Below are positions 1 through 12,590 of a DNA stretch of 20,809 nt, piece by piece. The stretch spans positions 1 to 20,809 of the forward strand of contig MU633874.1 in NCBI GenBank assembly GCA_026770595.1, given 5' to 3'. Numbering within the stretch: the first letter of the stretch is position 1; each line of letters starts with the position of its first letter. The notes under the pieces are model-generated. The model had not been told where the DNA came from. It searched no databases and was given only the letters and a program-made list of their open reading frames with translations. This stretch comes from Ochromonadaceae sp. CCMP2298 (taxonomy: Eukaryota > Sar > Synurophyceae > Ochromonadales > Ochromonadaceae). Position numbers and translations under genes: made by a program.

Positions 1-109
1 CTGTGGTGGCGGCCATATTCTCAGGATTCTGGAGCTCGCTCACTTTGTGAGTCACTTCGAGAAACAAATCGTGAGTGCTCTATCAATCAATTTCTTGAAG
101 GATTTAACT

Positions 110-2647
110 ATGAGTAGAAGGCCTGCCCCACAGGGCCGCCGAGCATCTGTCAAGAGAGAAGCGTTCAAAGCGGACGAGGGAACAACGGCCAAGATAGACC
201 CGGTCGAAGTCGATGTGGCCACCGCGGCAACACAAAAGAAGCCAGGAGAAGATTCACCAGTTCCACAAGTTGCCAAAGCAAACCAAGATGCGGGCTTGTT
301 CTGCTTTGGCAACTTGTTTAGTGAGCTAGATGAGGTGAACAAGGCCAAAGCCACTGCCAGCACTCCCGCCACCTCCACGAACCCTTTGGGTGGCCTGTTC
401 ACGCTCCCCCCAGCGGAGGTGAAGAAGGCCAAGGCCCGTGACAACGACCTGCACAAGAACTCACTATCAACCACCCCCTTCCCACGGACGAGCTGCACTA
501 CTGACGTCGTGCCGGACGGTTGTCATTGCTTCAACTTTGTGGATTTCGACCCTGACACGAGCTCCTTTGCGCTGTCGAGCGAGGCAAACGAGCTCCTTTC
601 TCGCGTTGACACGCCTTTCGCTGTGGTCGCAGTTGTGGGGCGTGCCCGCGGGGGGAAGTCGTCGCTACTCAACCTACTGCTGGAGGTACCCGCTTTCCAG
701 ACGTCCGCTGGTGTGGATTCGTGCACCCTTGGGCTGCGGGCCCATTACGCGGCTGGCCACGGGCACGGCGGGGCTGGGACGGGCGGAGTGCTGTACGTGG
801 ACTCGCAGGGTCTGTTCGACGGCGAGATCGACGATGTCAAGCTGGTGGCTGCCGCCGCCCTGCTGGCCGACCTTCTGGTCTACAACACCACCGGTGCCAT
901 CGACACCAGCAAGATCGGACCGCTGGCCACAGGCGTGCGTCTGGCCCGCGAGCTGTCTCATCTGGACGCCGCGCGCATGCCCGCCCCCAGCCTGCTGTGG
1001 CTGGAGCGCGACTTCACGCTGAGTCTGGGCGCTTTCCGCGACGGCGGCGAGTATCTCGAGGACGCTCTGGCCGCCAAGGCCGCCGCCACGAGGGTGGCCC
1101 TCGCCACCAACGAGGCCCGCGGCGCGATCAAGGCGCACTTTGGCCGGCGCCACTGCATTCGCCTGCCGCTGCCCAGCGGCGACATGGAGACGCAGCGGCG
1201 TCTGGGCCCGCAGCACATGGCCGCGCTGCATCCCGACTTCCAGGCGGGCGTGGCGGGTATCGCAGCCCTGGCGCGTGGGACCGAGGTGAAGAGTAATGCG
1301 GAGGCACGCGGTCTGCGCTGCGGGGCCGACTTCCTTAGCTACGCCGCCCAGGTGCTGCAGGCGCTGAGTGGCACCGCGCTGCCCGAGGGAGGCATCTTCG
1401 CGCAGCTGGGTCGCAGAGCGCTGGTAGACGCCTCCGCGGCCGCCGGAGCCGAGTACGTGGCGGCCGTGGCGGCGCTGCGAACCCTGCTGCCGTGCTCCGA
1501 ACAGGCTCTGAACAACAAGCACGCTGCCTCGGTCGCAGACATTGCCGCGGCTCTTGCGGCCCGCAACCAGAGCGGCGGCATCCAGTTCGATGTCGAGGCG
1601 GCGCTGCCCAGGCCCGCGCAGACCACGCCCCAGCTGCAGAGCCTGCACAACGACAACCAGCAGCTGTCGGACGCAGCCTGCCGCGCCCTCGAGCAGAGGC
1701 ACATGGACGCCTTCTCAGTCACAGCGACAGCCACGGCCACGGTAGCAGGTGGTCGCTCGCACGCGGAAGTCGACTCGCTGGCACGCGCGACGTACGCCGC
1801 ACTGTGCGATGTGCTCGTCGGGCCAGCGGCGCCGTATGCCGCGGGGCGGTTCCAAGCGTGGGTGCACTCCATGTGCCGCGAGCTGCACCGTGCCGTGGAC
1901 CTGGAGGCGGAGCGGGTGGAAGGGCTGCGCGTGCAGCGCGAGGAGTGCGAGAAGCGGGACCGGCTGGAGCACCAGCAGCGGGAGCAGCAGCGGGCGGCGG
2001 AGGCGCTGGCGCGGGCCACGGCGGATGAGGAGCGCAAGCGGCAGGCGGAGGCGAGGGAGGCGAAGGCGGTGCGGGAGAAGCAGATGCTGGAGGAGAAGGC
2101 GCGGCAGGAGGCGGAGAGGAGGCAGCTGGAGGAGGCGAGGGAGGCAGCGCGGCTGCGGGTGCTTCTCGAACAGGAACAGGAGCGGGAGCGTGTGGCGAAG
2201 CGGGTGCTCGCGGAGGAGCAGCGCCGCATGAATGAGATGCGGGTGGAGGCGGAGCGGCACCGCCAGGAGATGGTGCGGCTACAGCAAGAGCAGGAGAGAG
2301 AGAGAGAAAAGGAGAGGGAGAGAGAGAGGGAGAGGGAGAGGGAGAAAGAGAGAGAGAGGGAGAAAGAGAGAGAGAGGCAGCGCCGCATGCAGGGGCACTG
2401 CCACCCGCTGCAGGCCGCCCGTGCAGGGAGCGTGTCCTGCGACATCTGCCACTGCAGTGTCCCGCGGGGACAGGTCGTCCTGCACTGCGTCTACTGCGAC
2501 TACGACGAGTGCACGAGCTGCTTCAGCCAGAGCAGATCGCAGCAGCAGCAGATGCAGATGCAGAACCAAATGCACCATGGGATGCACCCGTTTGGGGGCG
2601 GGGGCGGCTACCCATTTGGCGGCGGAGGGGGTTTCCACTTCGGCTAA
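110..2647 (+). CDS. GBP-like large GTPase with coiled coil and C-terminal zinc finger
   Basis: Single-exon gene of 845 aa. I chose the ATG at 110; the same frame is open upstream only to a GTG at 47, which is not a likely eukaryotic start. Residues 1-155 are a Lys/Ala/Pro-rich, probably disordered extension. The GTPase domain follows: P-loop GRARGGKSS (Gly177, Lys183, Ser184), a G3-type DSQG at 231-234, and LLWLERDF with the Arg-Asp pair (300-301) that serves as the G4 motif in guanylate-binding/RHD3-type GTPases. Residues about 610-760 form a Glu/Arg/Lys/Gln-rich coiled coil ending in a near-pure Arg-Glu run. Residues 763-805 carry CHPL, CDIC and CVYCDYDECTSC, a ZZ/C1-like zinc finger. The tail is Gln/Met- then Gly/Phe-rich. 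GBP-family proteins are membrane-associated, self-assembling GTPases; the membrane target here is unknown, and no CaaX box or transmembrane segment is seen. The GTPase assignment is firm, the subfamily less so. Confidence 0.86.
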   Translation: MSRRPAPQGRRASVKREAFKADEGTTAKIDPVEVDVATAATQKKPGEDSPVPQVAKANQDAGLFCFGNLFSELDEVNKAKATASTPATSTNPLGGLFTLPPAEVKKAKARDNDLHKNSLSTTPFPRTSCTTDVVPDGCHCFNFVDFDPDTSSFALSSEANELLSRVDTPFAVVAVVGRARGGKSSLLNLLLEVPAFQTSAGVDSCTLGLRAHYAAGHGHGGAGTGGVLYVDSQGLFDGEIDDVKLVAAAALLADLLVYNTTGAIDTSKIGPLATGVRLARELSHLDAARMPAPSLLWLERDFTLSLGAFRDGGEYLEDALAAKAAATRVALATNEARGAIKAHFGRRHCIRLPLPSGDMETQRRLGPQHMAALHPDFQAGVAGIAALARGTEVKSNAEARGLRCGADFLSYAAQVLQALSGTALPEGGIFAQLGRRALVDASAAAGAEYVAAVAALRTLLPCSEQALNNKHAASVADIAAALAARNQSGGIQFDVEAALPRPAQTTPQLQSLHNDNQQLSDAACRALEQRHMDAFSVTATATATVAGGRSHAEVDSLARATYAALCDVLVGPAAPYAAGRFQAWVHSMCRELHRAVDLEAERVEGLRVQREECEKRDRLEHQQREQQRAAEALARATADEERKRQAEAREAKAVREKQMLEEKARQEAERRQLEEAREAARLRVLLEQEQERERVAKRVLAEEQRRMNEMRVEAERHRQEMVRLQQEQEREREKEREREREREREKEREREKERERQRRMQGHCHPLQAARAGSVSCDICHCSVPRGQVVLHCVYCDYDECTSCFSQSRSQQQQMQMQNQMHHGMHPFGGGGGYPFGGGGGFHFG
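2287..2377 (+). repeat. GA-rich microsatellite inside the coiled-coil coding region
   Basis: A run of GAGAGG/GAGAAA units lies inside the GTPase gene and encodes the alternating Arg-Glu/Lys-Glu stretch just before the zinc finger. The reading frame stays open across it. It probably expands and contracts by replication slippage, so its length may vary between strains. Confidence 0.85.
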
Positions 2648-2877
2648 AGTAAACCTGGCGAGAGTGCGATCCAGACCACTGAACTGCAGAGATGGTAGGG
2701 CCACAAACGGCAGCAGTGAGCGGATGAGCCCGGGCCATCCGAGAGCGGGCCTCCGTCCGTCCATGGACAGGCTCCGCGTTTAGTTTAGCCGTAGTGGAAA
2801 CGCCCTTCGCCGCCATATGGGTAGCCCCCCGCCACTTCATCTAGTATACAACATATATTTATAAACGAACAGTATCA

Positions 2878-2883
2878 AATAAA
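2878..2883 (+). terminator. AATAAA polyadenylation signal candidate for the GTPase gene
   Basis: A canonical AATAAA hexamer lies about 230 bp past the TAA stop of the GTPase gene, in an AT-rich stretch that follows GC-rich coding DNA. It is followed by a T/G-rich segment (tgtttctggtag). Position and context fit a 3' end signal, but no transcript evidence is available. Confidence 0.5.
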
Positions 2884-2907
2884 GCACAAGTGTTTCTGGT
2901 AGTCTAG

Positions 2908-3058
2908 TGTTACCTTGCTACAATACTACCTTACTACCTTACGTACTTACTTCGTAACTCAATAGTGGTACCTTATCAGCAGCCTAGAGGTAGGGTGTTA
3001 CCTTACTACCTTACTACCTTACTACCTTACTACCTTACTACCTTACTTCGTAACTCAT
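2908..3058. repeat. CCTTACTA tandem repeat in two blocks
   Basis: The block at 3001-3040 contains five perfect head-to-tail CCTTACTA units plus a partial sixth. A shorter block at about 2908-2945 has two to three units. Each block ends with the same TTACTTCGTAACTCA sequence, so the whole module looks duplicated rather than only the 8-bp unit expanded. No coding function is seen. Confidence 0.85.
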
Positions 3059-3241
3059 CGGTGCAAGGGATGTGTGTGTGTTGCTCAAATTACGCTATTT
3101 ACACATGCGTTACTCTAAATGAGATAAGTCACTATAAATTCAGAAGAGCACAAGTTCAGAATTGTGCGTGGTGGCATCATTCATGCTTAATTTCCCCCGC
3201 TGCACACAACAAAACAGGACCATCCTACAATATGCACACGA

Positions 3242-3589
3242 TTACACTGCCCTCACGCAGTTCACCCATCTACCTGCTCTCAGGTATGTGTTCGGGGATC
3301 CGGTGTCGAAGAGGAACGTGACGTTGATATTGATGTGTTTCTTGCTGACGATCATCGGCACAAACACGCGCAAGGTCGGACCGTAGATCATTCCCTTAAT
3401 CGGGTAGGAACCTAGGCATTCGATTGGAATTTGCTGCGAAGTCCAAAGATCAGGAACTTTTTGGGGAGGTGTCCAGGATATGTTCCTCGACCACGGTTCT
3501 TGTTTTACCGTTTCACTGTCCGTATCATTAGTAAGGGCGCCAGTAGTATTGTAGATTGACAGTAGTAACGATACTTTCTCTGGTACACC
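3242..3589 (-). pseudogene. Aspartic-protease-like gene fragment with DTGS motif (relic)
   Basis: On the minus strand a frame is open from 3589 to the TAA at 3242 (115 codons). It reads like protein and includes VFVPMIV followed by FLFDTGSPNTYLRA. Asp-Thr-Gly-Ser after a hydrophobic strand is the catalytic-loop signature of pepsin/retropepsin-type aspartic proteases. Only one such motif is present, there is no clear start codon at the upstream end, and the frame stops soon after the motif. It is therefore a fragment or a single exon. A possible donor (AGCAG|GTAGAT) follows the motif at about 3274, but the next acceptor-like site leads quickly to a stop. Another frame upstream on the same strand (about 3677-3575) also looks protein-like, which suggests a frameshift. 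A partial homologous copy in opposite orientation lies at 6611-6723. Protease family membership is inferred from the motif only. Confidence 0.55.
3465..3570. repeat. Left arm of a ~107-bp dispersed inverted repeat
   Basis: The reverse complement of 6615-6723 aligns with this segment at about 90% identity by eye, with few substitutions and a net length difference of 3 bp. Similarity stops sharply at GGAGGTGTCC on the outer side and near CGTTACTACTG on the inner side. The arm lies inside the protease-like fragment, so the repeat most likely marks two copies of the same old gene piece. Confidence 0.85.
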
Positions 3590-3679
3590 TCAACTGAGAA
3601 GCAAAGGAGGTCATCCACATCCCAATGCAGGATGTGCAGTCTGTCGCACACGGACCCCCGCCATTTCACTCTGCGAGAG

Positions 3680-3767
3680 GTAAGCGCTAATCTGAGTTCG
3701 CAGTCCTCTTACAAACTCTCCTCGTCGCGATAATCTCCGAGGTTTTAACTTCTACTTCGTTCTGTAG
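3680..3767 (+). other. Putative 5'-leader intron 1 of the 4460-6256 gene
   Basis: GAGAG|GTAAGC at the left end and TTTTAACTTCTACTTCGTTCTGTAG at the right end give a donor, a branch-point-like TTTTAAC, a pyrimidine tract and an AG: 88 nt, a plausible spliceosomal intron. Flanking exons do not form one open frame into the 4460 ORF, so if real they are an untranslated leader or a separate noncoding RNA. The complement of the donor region also resembles an acceptor, so strand is not certain. Confidence 0.42.
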
Positions 3768-3848
3768 GCTGCTAGGCGAGATCCTGAACCGGAGCTGCCT
3801 CTGGAGACGCGAAGCTCCTTCAGCCTTCCATATCTCGCGCTATAGAGG

Positions 3849-3931
3849 GTAAGAAAAGCTGTGGAGCAGAGGTAGTGCTTGTTTTACATTCCTCGTGAGA
3901 ATTACTGGCCTAACTCTCACCTCTCATGCAG
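3849..3931 (+). other. Putative 5'-leader intron 2 of the 4460-6256 gene
   Basis: AGAGG|GTAAGA opens and GGCCTAACTCTCACCTCTCATGCAG closes an 83-nt segment. CTAAC is a textbook branch-point sequence placed about 20 nt before the AG. Together with the 88-nt and 373-nt segments on either side it forms a donor/acceptor series leading into the ATG at 4460. Confidence 0.45.
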
Positions 3932-4086
3932 ACCTGGCTCCCGAGGCCGCACCCACCTCGCCGCAGCCAGCTTCACGCCTCAAGAGCGACCACCTCCAGA
4001 CCGCACAGAATTGGCCTTAGAGCACTCGCAGAAGCTGCGTGATCCAAGTTCCCGGAGTCGTGTTGCTTTGTCTGATCCGCACCAAG

Positions 4087-4459
4087 GTGAGATCAGCACC
4101 TACTGTATGCTGTGGTGCTGTGTTCCGTGGTGCTGTCGCTTTTGATGTGGTGTTGTGCCATGTGTGGTGTGTTGTAGGTGGTTGTGGGTGGGTTGGCGCT
4201 GTGGTTTAGGTGGGTTGTAGGTGATTGTAGGTGGTAGTGGGTGGCTGGCGCTGTGTTGTGGGAGATTGGCGCTGTATTGTGGGTGGTTGGGTGGCGCTGT
4301 GTTGTGGGAGGTTGGCGCTGTGTTGTTCGGGGGTTGGCTGTGTGGTTGGCGCTGTGTTGTGGGTGGTTGTGGGTACCCCTACTCCTATACCTTAATCCGT
4401 ACCCTTAAACCTCCTCCACTACCCCGAAACCCCCTCTACTACCCCTTAACCCCCCGCAG
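4087..4459 (+). other. Putative 5'-leader intron 3, ending at the ATG of the 598-aa gene
   Basis: ACCAAG|GTGAGA at the left and CCCTTAACCCCCCGCAG|ATGG at the right are donor- and acceptor-like. The initiator ATG of the 598-aa ORF would be the first three bases of the exon. The segment contains the G/T-rich minisatellite and a C-rich, telomere-like stretch. If splicing is wrong here, the same DNA is simply the promoter and leader of the gene. Confidence 0.45.
4193..4378 (+). repeat. G/T-rich minisatellite, TTGGCGCTGTGTTGTGGG core
   Basis: Six degenerate copies of a core TGGCGCTGTGTTGTGGG, separated by GTGG/GAGG variants, fill this stretch. The copies are irregularly spaced (about 20-35 bp). 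The strand is strongly depleted in A and C. It lies inside the putative third leader intron. A reading frame passes through it but looks like repeat translation rather than a gene. Confidence 0.8.
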
Positions 4460-6256
4460 ATGGAACCGCTTCGCCTCAAATCATCTCTGCGAAAGCCAAG
4501 TGCAGTGGTGAAACGCCCACAGAGGAGGATTGCGCTCGACATACGGCAACTCATACGGCCAAAAAAGATGACTTTTGTTACGAGTGAAAAGACAAGGTAT
4601 CAGGGGGATTTCGACGCTAAGAAGGTAAAGGCCGACATACATCTTCGGGCAGACCTCGTCGCTTCAGCCGGGGATATGATCACCATCGTTTCGAAGCAGC
4701 GACTACAGCAAGCTGAGCCTGATCCCTATCCGATCATGGACGACGAGACCACCACTGTGGGCTCCATGGATAAGAACTTCAAGGAGCTGGTGAGCATCGG
4801 CAGGCCGGTACGAGACGAGTCCCTGCGGGGCCCTCTGTTGAAACGGATTGAGGCCACGCGTCGCTACAAGATGGGTCTGTCGCCCTTCGCGAAGCTAAAA
4901 CTCTTCTGTGAGATCGTAGGCAACTCCACAACCAACGACAGCCATATGGTCGCTGAGAACCCAACGGGAGCCTTCTCTCCGCCCAGTATCACAGCTAAAC
5001 CCACAGCCAGCGGATCCAGTTCTAGGAGTGGCAGTCCCCCCGGAATAGCGCCACCGTTGTCTTTCAACGACGATTTTGACTTCCCAACCACCCTGTCGCC
5101 CCCCGCACGGGCGCGAACGGCAGAGGCCGGCAAGCTGTTCGACATCAAGAACCCCCCTACACGGGCGCGGACGGCAGAGACCAGGATATTCGGCAACAAG
5201 GATGCGGTTATGCGGGAGGGTAGTGTTAATATCAGTTTGTATCGCTTGGTTACGCCGAAGCCGTCTACGGCTCCTGCGAAAGCCTCCCTGGGCGTGGGGG
5301 GCAAGGAGGCTGTGGCACCCAAGCCCCACGCTGGAGATGCGCCATGGGACGCATGCATGCGAGATCGCGCTAAGAGTCAGGAGAAGGTTAACAATAGTGC
5401 AGCGTTCAGCTTTAGTCAGGAGAAGTACATAGTCAGGACCGACAATAGTGCAGCAGCGGTCATCCCACTTGCTGAGCAGCCATCGGCCCGGCGCGAGGAG
5501 GATCCAGCAACGGTGGTTCTGGGCAGTGGTGGGCAGGTGGACGAGGTGGATGGGACGAGCAGACCCGTGCGGAGACCCTGCACTGCCCCTGTGGTGACCT
5601 CGCAAGATCGGCGGACGCAGATGGCACACAATGAGATGAGCAAGAGAGCGCAGGGCGAGCAGCATAGAGAGCATCTGGCAGTGCGCTTTCCGAAGCTGGG
5701 CAATTCGTCTAGGATGGGGGTGAAGAGCCGACTGCACTATAGCAACGTGCCCCGAGGACAGCTGCTGGGCAGATCCAAGAGCGTGTTAGAGATGCAGCAC
5801 AGTAAGGGCGACGTGGTTGTCCGGAGGGCTCGAAAGGAGGAGCCAGTCCCCGATATAGCGGGCTCCTCGTGGGGGGGGTCAGTCTCCTCGCCGCCGAAGA
5901 GTCGTCGCGCATCAATCCAGATTAACGTCAGTCAGTTGACGATCGATCTGCCTGATTTCCCAGCTGGGTTCTCGGATGAACTACTGTCTCCCATGTCAAA
6001 GGCAGCAACTCCCATGCCGGGGCAACGAAGTGGGAAGAGGGTGCGCTCTAAGTCAAACGCACTACTGATTCCGATGGCAACTGAAACTTCAGCAGCTGAA
6101 ACTTCTCCAGCGCCAAGCGCAAATTCTACCATTGCCACGTCTCCAGCTGCCACGTCTCCAGCTGCCAGTGTAACTGTTCCAGCAGAAGCAGAGGAGCTGG
6201 CAGTTACTTCTGTTGAGCAGCAGCTGGGCGATAAGCAGCTGGGCGATGCAGCATAA
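4460..6256 (+). CDS. 598-aa disordered Ser/Pro/Ala-rich protein, function unknown
   Basis: Open frame from ATG 4460 to TAA 6256. I recognise no catalytic or structural domain. The first ~100 residues are basic and contain a conserved-looking segment around PKKMTFVTSEKTRYQGDF. The rest is low-complexity and likely disordered. A local duplication gives two ARARTAE-type units (PPARARTAEAGKLFD and PPTRARTAETRIFG), and related TAP/TAE motifs recur (KPSTAPAK, RPCTAPVV). A Ser/Arg segment RSGKRVRSKSNALL and an Ala/Thr/Ser-Pro tail close the protein, ending in two LGD repeats (QLGDKQLGDAA). No signal peptide or transmembrane segment is seen. Its start abuts an acceptor-like CAG, so upstream leader exons are plausible. 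Codon composition resembles the other genes here, which supports a real gene. A role as a scaffold or phosphorylated linker is only a guess from composition. Confidence 0.7.
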   Translation: MEPLRLKSSLRKPSAVVKRPQRRIALDIRQLIRPKKMTFVTSEKTRYQGDFDAKKVKADIHLRADLVASAGDMITIVSKQRLQQAEPDPYPIMDDETTTVGSMDKNFKELVSIGRPVRDESLRGPLLKRIEATRRYKMGLSPFAKLKLFCEIVGNSTTNDSHMVAENPTGAFSPPSITAKPTASGSSSRSGSPPGIAPPLSFNDDFDFPTTLSPPARARTAEAGKLFDIKNPPTRARTAETRIFGNKDAVMREGSVNISLYRLVTPKPSTAPAKASLGVGGKEAVAPKPHAGDAPWDACMRDRAKSQEKVNNSAAFSFSQEKYIVRTDNSAAAVIPLAEQPSARREEDPATVVLGSGGQVDEVDGTSRPVRRPCTAPVVTSQDRRTQMAHNEMSKRAQGEQHREHLAVRFPKLGNSSRMGVKSRLHYSNVPRGQLLGRSKSVLEMQHSKGDVVVRRARKEEPVPDIAGSSWGGSVSSPPKSRRASIQINVSQLTIDLPDFPAGFSDELLSPMSKAATPMPGQRSGKRVRSKSNALLIPMATETSAAETSPAPSANSTIATSPAATSPAASVTVPAEAEELAVTSVEQQLGDKQLGDAA

Positions 6257-6353
6257 GCCGTTGTGTCCAATGATGCTATTAATGTATACAAATCAAATTC
6301 CGAGCATATTCTTTATTACAAACCTGCATCATGTACAATTACTATAATCGTAC

Positions 6354-6359
6354 ATTAAA
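6354..6359 (+). terminator. ATTAAA polyadenylation signal candidate for the 598-aa gene
   Basis: ATTAAA, the commonest variant of AATAAA, lies about 100 bp after the TAA stop in an AT-rich stretch. No other canonical hexamer is closer. It is supported only by motif and position. Confidence 0.35.
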
Positions 6360-6610
6360 CCTTTCATCTTATTCAATCAGTACCATCGCCCCCCAAGTGA
6401 ACTACGCTCCCCCCAGATACCATCCAATTCTCGCCTGCTTTTGCTGCGCGAGCCTGCGCCTCTGCACTGCTCTACTACCCCTAAACCCCCTCCACTACCC
6501 CTCCCCTAAACCCCCGTAAGTCCAAGGCAGAGATCAGCTGCGGCACCAGTAGAACACAGTACGCAGCACAAATCTATTGCACATCTCTGATAAGGGATGG
6601 TCTGATGGTA

Positions 6611-6723
6611 ATGTCGTTCCTACTGTCAATCTACGATACTACTGGCGCCCTTACTTATGATACAGACAGATGAAACGGTATGACACAAGAACCGTGGTCT
6701 AGGAACATATCCTGGACACCTCC
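6611..6723 (+). pseudogene. Second, broken copy of part of the protease-like fragment
   Basis: Plus-strand frame from ATG 6611 reads MSFLLSIYDTTGALTYDTDR, then an in-frame TGA at 6671-6673, then NGMTQEPWSRNISWTPP. The minus-strand relic reads SLLLSIYNTTGALTNDTD and KQEPWSRNISWTPP at the matching positions. Indels between the copies sum to 3 bp, so the frame is kept on both sides of the stop; this indicates coding ancestry. The part equivalent to the DTGS motif is absent here, and similarity ends at 6723. It is a dead fragment lying in opposite orientation to the first copy. Confidence 0.65.
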
Positions 6724-6943
6724 AATGGATAGGTTCAGGAAATCCAGGTACTACCTACAGTATTATACATAAGTGGCTACAGGGGCTCTCGAGGAGTGTG
6801 TATGCGCTAGCGTATGTACGCGTAAGCTCGCTGCTGTAGCACCTCCGCCAGGCGCATCGGCCACAGCCACAGTTCGCACCCCCCCCCCAATTTTCTCGCT
6901 ATACAAAATACGACAACAAATACTTGGACTCGTCACTAACAGC

Positions 6944-12590
<5,647 letters not shown>

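Larger units (their letters stand above)
6257..6943. other. Intergenic region between the 598-aa gene and the convergent ligase gene
   Basis: This is the shared 3' side of two convergent genes. The left part is AT-rich with an ATTAAA element. A C-rich stretch around 6470-6515 (CTACCCCTAAACCCCC) resembles the one at 4420-4456. The protease-like relic occupies 6611-6723, and a nine-base C run lies near 6881-6890. No intact gene is visible. Confidence 0.7.

Noticed and set aside
47-109. GTG-initiated N-terminal extension of the GTPase gene
   Set aside because: A eukaryotic gene is expected to start at ATG; ATG 110 is the first in-frame one. The GTGAGT at 47 could equally be a splice donor.
4221-4511. 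96-aa plus-strand frame through the G/T minisatellite
   Set aside because: Translation is repeat-derived Trp/Gly/Leu/Cys sequence and it overlaps the likely start of the real gene in another frame.
3465-6723. Transposon with ~107-bp terminal inverted repeats carrying the 598-aa gene
   Set aside because: No target-site duplication is visible outside the arms, the enclosed gene shows no transposase motif, and the arms are better explained as coding relics with a conserved frame.
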